Shown piece after piece: positions 54,212 to 62,736 of a DNA stretch of 64,000 nt. Every line of letters starts with the position of its first letter. Positions within the stretch are counted from its first letter, which is position 1. The stretch is from Bacillus kexueae (GTDB lineage Bacteria > Bacillota > Bacilli > Bacillales > Aeribacillaceae): contig NZ_JALAZE010000008.1 of assembly GCF_022809095.1 (NCBI RefSeq), positions 1 through 64,000 of the forward strand, written 5' to 3'. The translations under genes and the position numbers were made by a program. The notes below the pieces were generated by a model. The model saw only the letters and a program-made list of their open reading frames with translations, was not told the DNA's origin and made no database searches.

Positions 54212-55184
54212 CCTAATTTTCAATGAAATGATTAAAATTAGCCGGAAACGAAAGTTATTAATTATTTCGGCAATTGTCGCGGTACTTGTTGCAATGTTTA
54301 CATATGCACAGTTTCGAGAAATTCAACGGATTACCGAACGACTCGGAACGACCGATTGGCGTGCCCAATTACAACAAGATATTATCGACGCGGAGAACCG
54401 ATTGAATTCAAGCAGTATGTCTGATGAGTATAAAGAATATTTACGGACGCTAATTGATCAACAAAAATTTTATTTGGAACAAAACATTAATCCGCAAGCT
54501 CCTGGTGCACCAACGTTTATCCGAATCTTCTTAGAGAATGCAATCGACTTATTTATCCCACTCCTTGTTATGGTGATCGCAGCTGATTTAGTTTCATCAG
54601 AAGCAAGTGGGGGAACTATTAAACTACTCTTAACGAGGCCGGTTAAACGTTCGCGAATTTTACTGAGTAAACTTTTAGCCATGATTCTATCTGTTTCACT
54701 CATCGTATGGATTGTCATTTTACTCTCATACCTTATCTCAGGAATTGTACTAGGGTATGGCGGATGGAATTTACCTATCTTAAGCGGGTTTGAGTCTGTG
54801 AATGGAGAGCTTTCAACTCAAAATGTTCATTTAATTCCTCAATGGCAATACATTTTAATGGAAGCTGGTCTCGTTTGGTTCGTTGCCATTATAGTAGGAT
54901 CGTTAACATTTATGCTTTCTGTAATAATGCGGAGCACTGCTGCTGTGATGGGAATTATTTTAGCTAGCCTGATTTCCGGTGTCATTTTATCCAATACAAT
55001 CTCATCGTGGGAATCTGCTAAATATTTATTTATGATTAACCTCCGATTAACTGATTACTTACGTGGGTTTGCTCCACCCATTGAAGGAATGACCCTCGGG
55101 TTTTCAATTTCCGTTTTAGCAGCGTGGGGAGCTACTGCGATTTTCATTGCGTTCTATTCATTTACTCGTAAAGATGTATATTAA
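54204..55184 (+). CDS. ABC transporter permease (ABC-2 type)
   Basis: 326 residues from TTG 54204 with GGGGGGAG upstream; it overlaps the ATPase stop by eight bases. One N-terminal helix (LLIISAIVAVLVAMFTYA), a large extracytoplasmic loop with charged helix EIQRITERLGTTDWRAQLQQ, then about five TM helices, including the ABC-2 EASGGTIKLLLTRPVKRSRILLSKLL region near residue 140. The YhcI-like arrangement suggests export of a lipid-linked or peptide substrate; the upstream SGNH hydrolase makes an envelope-related cargo likely. Confidence 0.9.
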   Translation: MINLIFNEMIKISRKRKLLIISAIVAVLVAMFTYAQFREIQRITERLGTTDWRAQLQQDIIDAENRLNSSSMSDEYKEYLRTLIDQQKFYLEQNINPQAPGAPTFIRIFLENAIDLFIPLLVMVIAADLVSSEASGGTIKLLLTRPVKRSRILLSKLLAMILSVSLIVWIVILLSYLISGIVLGYGGWNLPILSGFESVNGELSTQNVHLIPQWQYILMEAGLVWFVAIIVGSLTFMLSVIMRSTAAVMGIILASLISGVILSNTISSWESAKYLFMINLRLTDYLRGFAPPIEGMTLGFSISVLAAWGATAIFIAFYSFTRKDVY

Positions 55185-55198
55185 ATAGGAAGAAACTC

Positions 55199-55226
55199 GG
55201 GGCGCTTTTGCCCCTTTTCTTTTTCC
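55199..55226 (+). terminator. Terminator of the SGNH-ABC operon
   Basis: A 5-bp all-GC stem (55199-55203 with 55210-55214) followed by TTTTCTTTTT. Confidence 0.65.
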
Positions 55227-55304
55227 AATAAGATTTAATGGAGAAGGAATTCATGAATTTCTACCGAAAAAGATAAGAAAGAAAAAAGAAAGGAATTTTT
55301 TTAG

Positions 55305-55925
55305 ATGAAAGATTGGCTTTCAGACCAGTTATTAAATCGAACACCAACAATCATGGGGGAATCCGAATTTCGTCACTACGCAATCTTCGTTCCAATTATT
55401 AAGCGGAACAGAGAAGATCATTTACTATTCGAAGTACGGTCGGCATCCTTACGTCGGCAGCCTGGAGAAATTTGTTTTCCTGGTGGAAAGGTTGATAAAA
55501 CAGATCAAAACTCAAAAGGAGCTGCCATAAGAGAAACAATCGAAGAATTAAATATAACGCCGGAAGTTATATCAACTATCTTTCCGCTAGACTATATCGT
55601 CAGTCCGAATCAAATGATACTACATCTATACGCAGGTTTTTTACATACACCATTTGAATCAATCAAACCAAATGATGACGAAGTAGCAGAAATTTTTTCC
55701 GTTCCATTAGCCTATTTTCTAACGAATGAGCCAAACTGTTACCATGTGAATTTAAAACCAGAACCAGAAGAATCCTTTCCCTTTCATCTCATTCCTCAAG
55801 GTAAAAACTACCCATGGCAAATAAGGGGCTTTGACGAATTATTTTATCTATATAAGGATAAAGTGATTTGGGGGCTAACCGCAAAAATTGTACATCACTT
55901 TATCAAAATCATTAACAATCAATAG
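55305..55925 (+). CDS. NUDIX hydrolase, CoA-pyrophosphatase-like
   Basis: 206 residues. The UPF0035/CoA-binding motif LRRQPGEICFPGGKVDKTD (near residue 47) runs into the NUDIX box (GGKVDKTD, then GAAIRETIEELNI near 70). The first acidic position of the box differs slightly from consensus. PLDYIVSPNQMILHLYAGFL follows as in CoA diphosphatases of the YeaB group. Likely hydrolyses CoA or its derivatives. ATG 55305 has an AAAGGAATTTTTTT leader and no near-perfect ribosome site. Confidence 0.85.
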   Translation: MKDWLSDQLLNRTPTIMGESEFRHYAIFVPIIKRNREDHLLFEVRSASLRRQPGEICFPGGKVDKTDQNSKGAAIRETIEELNITPEVISTIFPLDYIVSPNQMILHLYAGFLHTPFESIKPNDDEVAEIFSVPLAYFLTNEPNCYHVNLKPEPEESFPFHLIPQGKNYPWQIRGFDELFYLYKDKVIWGLTAKIVHHFIKIINNQ

Positions 55926-55960
55926 ATATTCATTTAGTAAGATGGAAGGTGGTTTTTGAC

Positions 55961-56699
55961 GTGGAGTTCAAAGGAGCAAGTATTTATGATCAAAAAGACT
56001 TCTTCACAAATTTTATGAAAAGGAGAGGAAGAAAAGATAGTCCGAACAACGCAATTGAATAACCTATTATTTTCGAATTAATAGACGATGTCCAAAACAA
56101 AGCGATTTTAAACTTAGGATGTGGTGATGCTACATTTGGAAAAGAATTGCTTCAGAAAGGGGCAGCCGCTTATATCGGTGTTGACGGATCTACTCAAATG
56201 GTGTCAGTTGCGAGAAAAAACATCCAGAAAGATAAAGGTCAAATTATTCATGAGTCACTTGAATCCTACTCATTTCCACTCAATCAGTTTGATATCGTTA
56301 CATCCCGAATGGTCGTTCACTACATATCTGATATTGACCAACTCTTTTTAGCAAGTATATAAAACGGTAAAAAGGGAAGGGAAATTTGTCTTTAGTATTC
56401 AACACCCTCTTACGACATCTTCATTTCTAAGTAAACAGTGTAATGATAAGCGAAGCAATTGGATTGTTGATGATTATTTTAAAGAAGGGGAAAGAAAAGA
56501 GCGTTGGATTGAAAAAATGGTAGTCAAATACCATCGGACGATTGAACATTACTTTCAGTCCTTAACAAATCGTAGATTTACCATTCTAGACTTACGAGAA
56601 GGAACACCTAAACATGAAAATTTTTCAAGCGAAGAAGAATATAAACGAAGACAACGAATTCCTCTTATCCTTCTTTTTTCCTACGAAAAAAATCTTTAA
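55961..56699 (+). pseudogene. Decayed class I SAM-dependent methyltransferase
   Basis: About 245 codons when read with repair. From GTG 55961 the frame reads VEFKGASIYDQKDFFTNFM up to an in-frame TAA at 56060-56062, then continues through the methyltransferase glycine motif LNLGCGDATFG and VDGSTQMVSVARKNI, FDIVTSRMVVHYISDIDQLFL. Near 56353 one base is lost or two gained; the next frame reads VYKTV.., FSIQHPL, WIVDDYFKEGERKERW and ends at 56699. Both lesions fall in otherwise well-conserved stretches, so a recently inactivated gene is more likely than a sequencing artefact, though one cannot be excluded. Confidence 0.8.
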
Positions 56700-56752
56700 G
56701 CCACTTGGTCTTTAAAGCCATGTGGCTCATTATATATCTAAGAGGTGATAAA

Positions 56753-56953
56753 ATGCAATTCATCTTCCTTGCTGTCATAGTGGGATCAATCGTCGTCATT
56801 CTCGATAAAATGTTACGTAAGAAAATGGAAGTACCCTCTAATCATTACACGCCTTTCAACGATCTTGAGCGTGGTGAAAAGACGGATTCTTCTACTAAAA
56901 TGGAATTAAACGAAACAAAAAAAGACATTCCGTATGAAGAAGTTGATGATTAA
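56753..56953 (+). CDS. Small membrane-anchored protein, DUF3951-like
   Basis: 66 residues from ATG 56753 (AGAGGTG upstream). One N-terminal TM helix (FIFLAVIVGSIVVILDKML), then basic RKKMEVP and the motif NHYTPFNDLERGEK, which recalls the YTPFD of DUF3951 proteins, followed by an acidic tail. Function unknown. Family assignment is from memory and tentative. Confidence 0.55.
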   Translation: MQFIFLAVIVGSIVVILDKMLRKKMEVPSNHYTPFNDLERGEKTDSSTKMELNETKKDIPYEEVDD

Positions 56954-57097
56954 AATTGGCTAGTTTTACGAAAAGAAAAACTAAATTTAAAGTCACAATT
57001 TTGTTTGTTCGTGAACACATTGGATTAACCCAAAAAATCACTCCTACAGCCGTAAGGAATACAATGACAATAGGCTAAAACTGAGGAGAGAGTCGTT

Positions 57098-57724
57098 ATG
57101 AGTATAGATTATGTAGCTGTAGGAGATTCACTTACGGTGGGTGTAGGCGCTTCTTTCATGTCACCAGGTTTCGTTCATCGTTTTGCATGCAAAATGCAAT
57201 CACATTACGAAGAACATGTATGTCCAGACATATATGCAAAATCGGGAATTACTTCAGAAGAAGTATTAAGTATTTTTCAACAGCCAACAGTAATGAACCG
57301 TGTTAAAGAAGCAGAAATCATTACGATTACTGCTGGAGGAAACGATTTGATAGATGCAACGAAAACATATGAAGAGCAACAAAATCAAATTGTTTTTATT
57401 CAAGCGTTAAAAAAATGCTGTCAAAATTACAAGCGTATTTTAGCGACAATCTACGATGCAAAAGGAAAGAGCAATCCGTTTTCCATCATGATCCTCGATT
57501 TATATAACCCATTTCCGCAAATTCCTCTTGCTGAAAAATGGATTCGTGCATTTAACCAGCATATTCATTCTTACAGTTCAAAACCATACGTCAAAATTAT
57601 ACCTGTGTATTCCCTATTTAGACATCATAAACAAGAATATTTGTCTATAGATCACGTTCACCCTAATGATTTAGGCTATCAAAAAATGGCCCAGTTGTTA
57701 TTTGAAATCGAGAAAAAGAAGTAG
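57098..57724 (+). CDS. SGNH/GDSL hydrolase, cytoplasmic form
   Basis: 208 residues with GAGGAGAG before the ATG. Block I DYVAVGDSLTVGVGASF at the start, block III ITAGGNDLID near residue 81, block V DHVHPNDLGYQKMA near 187 with catalytic Asp and His. No signal peptide or membrane helix, unlike the paralogue at 52498. Ser-hydrolase of unknown ester substrate. Monocistronic with a terminator downstream. Confidence 0.9.
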   Translation: MSIDYVAVGDSLTVGVGASFMSPGFVHRFACKMQSHYEEHVCPDIYAKSGITSEEVLSIFQQPTVMNRVKEAEIITITAGGNDLIDATKTYEEQQNQIVFIQALKKCCQNYKRILATIYDAKGKSNPFSIMILDLYNPFPQIPLAEKWIRAFNQHIHSYSSKPYVKIIPVYSLFRHHKQEYLSIDHVHPNDLGYQKMAQLLFEIEKKK

Positions 57725-58170
57725 TGATTTTTTTATATCCATGTCAGAAATACCTAATTTTAAAACCATTAAAAAAAACGTATACTAAACGGTTTCACGG
57801 AATAAACCGTTGCTTCTTGAAATCAAGTTACAAAATAAAATATGACATGTAAAAGCACCTCCCTTAAAAAGATTTTCGAGGTGTTTTTTCTCATTTTACA
57901 AAGGTGTGAAAAACATATGGTGAAGCTCCGAACTAAAAAATATAGACGCGTTTAGATTAAAACAGAACACAAACAAAGAAATAGAAATGAAAACCATCTT
58001 CTTTCTCAACAACAAAAAGGAAATAAATGTATCAAAATGGAAAACAATGTGATTTAATATTTATAATAGTTTTAGAAATTTCCCCGAAACAAATTAAATC
58101 GTCTGACGAACTAATGAAACGAAAAATTCTTCGCATATCAAAAAACTGAAAGAAAAGGAGTTTTGAAAAT
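57725..58170. other. Intergenic region with two hairpins
   Basis: No gene supported. Hairpin 57788-57795 with 57804-57811 (8 bp, no U-tail) and terminator at 57856. Downstream 250 bp are very A-rich; TATAAT occurs at 58061-58066 ahead of the NUDIX gene, but no good -35 is seen. Confidence 0.4.
57856..57889 (+). terminator. Terminator of the SGNH gene
   Basis: A 6-bp stem (57856-57861 with 57878-57883) extended by a wobble pair, followed by TTTTTT. Confidence 0.7.
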
Positions 58171-58803
58171 ATGGAAATAGAACACCTTAATATTTTTGAT
58201 GCTAAAGGGAATCACCTAGGCGTAGCATCGCGTAATGAAGTTCACCAAAAGGGGTACTGGCATGAAACGTTTCATTGTTGGATTATAAGCAGGGAAGAAG
58301 GAAGAGATTACATACATTTTCAGAAACGGTGTAAACATAAAAAGGATTATCCTAATCTATTAGATATTTCTGCAGCTGGTCATATTTTATTTAACGAGTG
58401 TGTTTCTGACGGTATAAGAGAGCTACAAGAAGAACTAGGATTAAAAGTATACTTTGAAGACCTAATTCCACTAGGAGTTATCAAGGATGAGATCATTCAA
58501 GATAATTTTGTAGATAGAGAGTTGGGTAATGTATTTTTATATATAAGTAATGAAAAATTAGAGGATAAATATATTTTTCAACCAGAAGAAGTCTCAGGAG
58601 TGTTGAAAATAGAATTCCATTCTTTTTGTAATCTTTGGAAAGGGAATATTCATGAAATTCAAGCGAGTGGAATTGAAGTTAATAGTTATGGAAAAAAAGA
58701 AAAAATAAACAAAACAATAAGAAAGCATCATTTTCTACCACATGAAGAAGGCTATGTAGTAAGGGTATTAGATTTAATTGATCTAGAATTAAAGAATATA
58801 TAA
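58171..58803 (+). CDS. NUDIX hydrolase (IPP-isomerase-like subgroup)
   Basis: 210 residues after AAAAGGAG. An N-terminal EIEHLNIFDAKGNHLGVASRNEVHQKGYWHETFHCWII matches the opening of the isopentenyl-diphosphate-isomerase-like NUDIX subgroup, and DISAAGHILFNECVSDGIRELQEELGL is the NUDIX helix with RE..EE. The helix has one residue fewer before RE than the general NUDIX consensus, as is usual in this subgroup. It is visibly more AT-rich than its neighbours. Substrate unknown. Other genes of isoprenoid synthesis are absent. Confidence 0.82.
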   Translation: MEIEHLNIFDAKGNHLGVASRNEVHQKGYWHETFHCWIISREEGRDYIHFQKRCKHKKDYPNLLDISAAGHILFNECVSDGIRELQEELGLKVYFEDLIPLGVIKDEIIQDNFVDRELGNVFLYISNEKLEDKYIFQPEEVSGVLKIEFHSFCNLWKGNIHEIQASGIEVNSYGKKEKINKTIRKHHFLPHEEGYVVRVLDLIDLELKNI

Positions 58804-59179
58804 TGCTAAGAGAAAATGAACCTTAACAGTAAAATATTTTTTGGGGACAGCTAATATTAGTTAAAAAGACTTTAAAACTTTTCAAAACCTAGGTAACTGT
58901 TTTTTGTATTTCATTTAATAAAGGTTGGGGAAAGGCAAGATCCAGTGTACGAAATGTAGCTTAAAGCAATTGATTAAACACATCTTTCATTCTTCATCTT
59001 TATCGTCACCATTTCGATTGCTAATACCTTCTATAATAAAAGTTTTGAACAATATGAGGAAAACCTTCATTTTTCTTCAAAATTCCCTTTTCAAACACCT
59101 TTTATTGCGTGTAAGATATATTATACGCAATAAAATGGAATTTCTTGTGTAGCTAAATGTCTAAAAGGAGACATCAAAA
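58804..59179. other. Region upstream of the recombinase gene
   Basis: 376 bp without a gene. Contains a 10-bp perfect palindrome (CTAATATTAG at about 58851) and the dif-like site at 59104. Confidence 0.4.
59104..59131 (+). other. dif-like 11-6-11 palindrome (candidate Xer site or operator)
   Basis: Left arm ATTGCGTGTAA (59104-59114), spacer GATATA (59115-59120), right arm TTATACGCAAT (59121-59131). The arms are inverted repeats with one mismatch, and the symmetry extends outward by three more bases each side. The right arm begins TTAT like XerD arms of E. coli and B. subtilis dif, and the left arm ends TAA like the XerC arm of E. coli dif. It sits 48 bp before the recombinase ATG. Equally, it could be a transcription factor site or a leader hairpin. 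Confidence 0.5.
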
Positions 59180-60100
59180 ATGGAACGAAATGAATGCATT
59201 GATATGTTTGAAATGTATATGGAGGATATGGGGTATTCCAGCAATACGCAAAGACATTACGTTCATGATCTAAAGATGTTTTTTGAGTATTTAATTTCGA
59301 TTAAGGGGAATGACGTTCCAATCAGTCAAATTAAAAAGACAGATATTCATTTGTTTTTGCGTTCATTGCGAAACGAGAAATCGAATAGTGTTTCAAGTAG
59401 AAACCGACGATTAATGGCAATTCGTTTATTTTTTAAAGCAATGATGAAGTATGATCTGGCAACTAGGAATCCGGCAATGGAAGTAGACCCTGCTAAATCA
59501 AAAAAAGATTCTATTCCTACCTATTTAAATGAGGAAGAATTAAAAGTATTATTTAATTCCATACAACGCACAAGTTTATATACTCGCAATAAGCTTATTG
59601 TCATGTTAATGGCTTATAGTGGATTGCGTGTCATGGAAGTATCTGCGTTAAACATTGGTGACATTGATCGTAGTCAAAAAGGAATAATCGTAAGAGGAAA
59701 AGGGAATAAGACCCGATTTTTACCGTTAGCGAATCCGGTGTATGACCAAATAATAGAATATGAAGCGAATCATCGTCCAACACCTCAAAAAGGGCATGAA
59801 CATGCGTTAATTTTAACGAGAAAAGGGGAGCGGATTGCCAATCGGACGATTCAACATGTCACAAAACAAGCTTTTCAAAAACTACAAACAGCAAATGGTT
59901 TTGAATACTTACAATCGAAGCCGCTATCAAGTCATAAGCTGCGTCATTCATTCGGCACGTATTTAGTCAAAAGAGGAATTGATTTACGTACGGTACAGCA
60001 GCTACTTGGCCACGAAAACATCAATACAACACAAATCTACACTCATGTATCCGATAAACAAAAAGAAGAAGCGATTGCTGTTTTTAATGAAATGATGTAA
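59180..60100 (+). CDS. Tyrosine recombinase, XerC/XerD family
   Basis: 306 residues, typical Xer length. N-terminal SAM-like domain (residues 1-90: YMEDMGYSSNTQRHYVHDLKMFFEYL) and catalytic domain with the full set R150 (GLRVMEVSAL), K177 (GKGNKTRFLP), H252 and R255 (SHKLRHSFGT), H278 (LLGHENINTTQIYTH) and Y287. Most Bacilli already have CodV and RipX elsewhere, so this looks like a third, independent Xer. No transposase, relaxase or phage gene is adjacent. AAAAGGAG precedes the ATG. A dif-shaped site lies 48 bp upstream. Confidence 0.93.
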   Translation: MERNECIDMFEMYMEDMGYSSNTQRHYVHDLKMFFEYLISIKGNDVPISQIKKTDIHLFLRSLRNEKSNSVSSRNRRLMAIRLFFKAMMKYDLATRNPAMEVDPAKSKKDSIPTYLNEEELKVLFNSIQRTSLYTRNKLIVMLMAYSGLRVMEVSALNIGDIDRSQKGIIVRGKGNKTRFLPLANPVYDQIIEYEANHRPTPQKGHEHALILTRKGERIANRTIQHVTKQAFQKLQTANGFEYLQSKPLSSHKLRHSFGTYLVKRGIDLRTVQQLLGHENINTTQIYTHVSDKQKEEAIAVFNEMM

Positions 60101-60170
60101 CTTTTTTACCTGATAAGTACCAAAATTTGTGGTATCCTAATGGAGAGATACATTGAGAGGAGACTACATC

Positions 60171-60677
60171 ATGCCAAGTGAAAAACTTGTACAAGGACTA
60201 ATTGATCAAATGAATTTTGAATTCGAATCTGCAAATGTTTATTTAGCTATGGCCGCTTATTGCCAAGCGGAAAACTGGGATGGCTTTGCCAACTTCTTCT
60301 TAGTTCAAGCAGAAGAAGAACGTTTTCACGGAATGAAAATCTTTAATTATTTAAATGATATCGGGGAGCGTGCCATTATTTCTGGATATCGTTCTCCGAA
60401 AAATGACTTTCAGTCCATTTTAGATTGCTTTGAATCCGCTTTTCAACACGAAAAGGAAGTGACGAAACGCATTTACGCTCTTTCGGATTTAGCGTTAGAC
60501 GAGCGTGATCACGGAACAATCCATTTCCTAAAATGGTACATCGATGAACAAATTGAAGAGGAAGCGCTTTTTGATAATATCATCGTCAAATTGAAGCGTA
60601 TTAATAACGATACGAACGGCATGTTTTTATTAGATCGTGAATTTGCAGCTCGTACCTTTACACCAGAGGAGCAATAG
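60171..60677 (+). CDS. ftnA: Ferritin
   Basis: 168 residues from ATG 60171 (GAGAGGAG upstream; an in-frame TTG at 60153 overlaps it). Four-helix bundle with ferroxidase ligands in FEFESANVYLAMAAYC (Glu near 17), QAEEERFHGMKIFNYL (E-x-x-H near 50) and the later AFQHEKEVTKRI (Glu near 94) and EEALFDNI (Glu near 130). Cytoplasmic iron storage; haem-binding Met of bacterioferritin is not seen. A Fur box was not recognised in the short upstream region. Confidence 0.95.
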   Translation: MPSEKLVQGLIDQMNFEFESANVYLAMAAYCQAENWDGFANFFLVQAEEERFHGMKIFNYLNDIGERAIISGYRSPKNDFQSILDCFESAFQHEKEVTKRIYALSDLALDERDHGTIHFLKWYIDEQIEEEALFDNIIVKLKRINNDTNGMFLLDREFAARTFTPEEQ

Positions 60678-60697
60678 ACTCTATTCTGTCATGGGCC

Positions 60698-60991
60698 TTG
60701 CTTGCAATTAGTTGTGTAGGCTTTCATTTGTCGATTTTAGGAATAGCGAAGTCTGATAAAATTTCGAATAAATTAATGAAAGCTTTTCGCCAAATGATTA
60801 TAGGTGTATTATTCTTTGTATTCTTTCTCACTATTCCGTTTCAAGTATGGAAAATAACTGGGTCTTCAAGTGATTGGAATGGGTTGTATATTATTGGCCT
60901 TTCGTTCATCGTAATAATTGTTTATACATACATTATGTACGGGAAAAGGAAGAAGAATGAAACTAAATGTAAAAAAGCACAGGTTCTTTAA
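60698..60991 (+). CDS. Small three-helix membrane protein
   Basis: 97 residues from TTG 60698; a more upstream non-canonical start (ATT or CTG near 60683) would suit the GAGGAG at 60665-60670 better and add WALLAISC to the first helix, so the exact start is uncertain. Three hydrophobic segments (about 1-14, 32-52, 61-80) and a basic C-terminal tail (GKRKKNETKCKK). The gene begins 20 bp past ftnA and ends in a terminator. Family not recognised. Confidence 0.5.
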   Translation: MLAISCVGFHLSILGIAKSDKISNKLMKAFRQMIIGVLFFVFFLTIPFQVWKITGSSSDWNGLYIIGLSFIVIIVYTYIMYGKRKKNETKCKKAQVL

Positions 60992-61004
60992 GCCTGTGTT
61001 TTTT
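60978..61004 (+). terminator. Terminator after the small membrane gene
   Basis: A 6-bp stem (60978-60983 with 60993-60998) followed by TTTTTT; the left arm is inside the coding end. Confidence 0.75.
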
Positions 61005-61094
61005 AATGGAAAGAATCTTACAACATGATTTACACCACATAACGCCATACTGTTAAAGAACGTCGATGTTGCATCAATTTAGGAGTGATGACGT

Positions 61095-61769
61095 TTGGAT
61101 TTTTTCACACCCGACTTTTGGTCAGCACTAGTATCAATCATTATCATTGACTTAGTGTTAGCTGGCGATAATGCCATTGTCATAGGGCTGGCTGCTAGGA
61201 ATTTACCGAAGGAACAACAAAAGAAAGCGGTCATTTGGGGGACATTTGGGGCGATTTTTATTCGTTCTGTCGCAACGTTAGCTGTTGTATGGTTACTCCA
61301 AATTCCAGGTTTATTGTTTATCGGTGGTTTGCTACTTATATGGATTGCCTTTAAGCTACTAAAAGGGGAAGAGTCCCATAATATTCAATCTGGAAACAGC
61401 TTCTGGAGTGCCATCAAAACCATTGTTATCGCAGATGCGTTAATGGGTATCGATAATGTATTAGCAGTTGCTGGCGCTGCACATGGAAGCTTTGCCTTAG
61501 TCATTATCGGGCTAATTGTTTCCATTCCTATCGTAATTTGGGGAAGTACGTTAATTCTAAAATGGATTGATCGTTTTCCAATTATCATTACAGTAGGGGC
61601 CGCAGTAATAGCCTATACTGCTGCGAAAATGATGCTCGATGAACCGTTTATTAAACCGTTTATTGCACAAAACGTTTGGATCAAATGGTTACTTCCAATT
61701 GTCGTTGTTGGTGGAGTGTTATTCATTAGCAGACTGTCGAAGAAAAAAGATCTGGTAAATACGAATTAA
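61095..61769 (+). CDS. TerC family integral membrane protein
   Basis: 224 residues from TTG 61095 (AGGAGTG upstream). Seven hydrophobic helices with the paired acidic motifs of the family: DLVLAGDNAIVIGLAARN near residue 16 and ADALMGIDNVLAVAGAAH near 115. Bacillus relatives (YceF, YkoY, YjbE) export Mn2+ and help to metallate secreted enzymes. No yybP-ykoY riboswitch was seen in the 47 bases upstream. Monocistronic, convergent with speD. Confidence 0.93.
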   Translation: MDFFTPDFWSALVSIIIIDLVLAGDNAIVIGLAARNLPKEQQKKAVIWGTFGAIFIRSVATLAVVWLLQIPGLLFIGGLLLIWIAFKLLKGEESHNIQSGNSFWSAIKTIVIADALMGIDNVLAVAGAAHGSFALVIIGLIVSIPIVIWGSTLILKWIDRFPIIITVGAAVIAYTAAKMMLDEPFIKPFIAQNVWIKWLLPIVVVGGVLFISRLSKKKDLVNTN

Positions 61770-61773
61770 CACT

Positions 61774-61801
61774 GAAGGAGAGCAAATACATGCTCTCCTT
61801 C
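61774..61801. terminator. Convergent hairpin between terC-like gene and speD
   Basis: An 11-bp perfect stem (61774-61784 with 61791-61801). The U-tail is short on the plus strand (GTTT) and AT-rich on the minus strand. Confidence 0.7.
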
Positions 61802-61803
61802 GT

Positions 61804-62610
61804 TTAGGTTCTATCCATATTCTTTCCATAGAAAATTTCATCCATTTCCTTTTTCAAAATCTCTGTAATAGGATGATATTCTTGTTCCATAACTTTATCT
61901 TTTGTTTGTCCAAATAAATATTGATCTAAATCGAATTCACGAAGCTTACATTTCGTATGAAACATATGTTCTTGATACACGTTCACATCAATCATATCGT
62001 ATTTAACCTTTATTTCGTCCGGGATGTAGTTTTGAATGGATGAAATGTCATGATCTATATAAAGCTTCTTCCCGTTAATATCACGTGTAAATCCACGCAC
62101 TCGATAATCAATGACCATAATATCAGGTTCAAACGAATGAATTAAATAATGAAGGGCTTTTAATGGTGAAATTTCTCCACATGTCGAAACATCAATATCC
62201 GCTCGAAATGTGCTTATCCCTTCGTGTGGATGATACTCAGGATATGTATGAACAGTTATATGACTTTTATCTAATGCAAGAACAACCGATTCTGGTAATG
62301 GCCCTGGTGACTCTTCATACGTTTCAGTAGGTACTTCTACAACAGGACCTTCAGACACAAGCATCGTGACACTTGCACCTTGAGGGACATAATCTTGTTT
62401 CGCGATGTTTAAAACATGAGCTCCAATGATATCAGCTACATGCTTTAAAATGGTTGTTAATCGTTCTGCACTATAAAAATCATCGATATACGCAATGTAT
62501 GCTTCTCGTTCTTCTTTCGTTTTCGTATAACAAATATCATACATGTTAAAGCTTAATGACTTTGTTAAATTATTAAATCCGTGTAATGTTACATGGGATT
62601 CTGTTTCCAC
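61804..62610 (-). CDS. speD: S-adenosylmethionine decarboxylase proenzyme (long, E. coli-like form)
   Basis: 268 residues from GTG 62608-62610, which has AAGGAGAT six bases upstream; a TTG further upstream lies in that site. The autocleavage site is K115-S116 in [19 protein letters not shown], giving a pyruvoyl alpha chain. [38 protein letters not shown] and [28 protein letters not shown] match the enterobacterial form closely. B. subtilis SpeD is only about 126 residues, so this is the long subclass. Makes decarboxylated AdoMet for spermidine synthesis. No speE is next to it in the window. Confidence 0.93.
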   Translation of the reverse strand: METESHVTLHGFNNLTKSLSFNMYDICYTKTKEEREAYIAYIDDFYSAERLTTILKHVADIIGAHVLNIAKQDYVPQGASVTMLVSEGPVVEVPTETYEESPGPLPESVVLALDKSHITVHTYPEYHPHEGISTFRADIDVSTCGEISPLKALHYLIHSFEPDIMVIDYRVRGFTRDINGKKLYIDHDISSIQNYIPDEIKVKYDMIDVNVYQEHMFHTKCKLREFDLDQYLFGQTKDKVMEQEYHPITEILKKEMDEIFYGKNMDRT

Positions 62611-62695
62611 GAAACCATCTCCTTCCAAATTCCATTAGTAATTAGGATAATGAGAACCACGTATTTTATACAGCGGGAGGATTAGAAAATAAAAA

Positions 62696-62728
62696 AGGTG
62701 CGAAAACGTTTAATTCGTTTTCACACCT
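62696..62728 (-). terminator. Terminator of the solute symporter gene
   Basis: A 13-position stem (62696-62708 with 62716-62728) with one wobble; on the minus strand it ends in TTTTTT. It lies eight bases past the stop codon. Confidence 0.85.
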
Positions 62729-62736
62729 ATAAGGAT

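Noticed and set aside
57788-57811. 8-bp hairpin after the SGNH gene as terminator
   Set aside because: No U-tail follows; the stem at 57856 with six T residues is the better terminator.
58925-59152. 75-codon ORF upstream of the recombinase
   Set aside because: The translation has no protein-like pattern, runs through the dif-like palindrome and lacks a ribosome site.
61049-61094. yybP-ykoY manganese riboswitch before the TerC gene
   Set aside because: Only 46 bases separate it from the previous terminator region, and no conserved loop pattern is visible.
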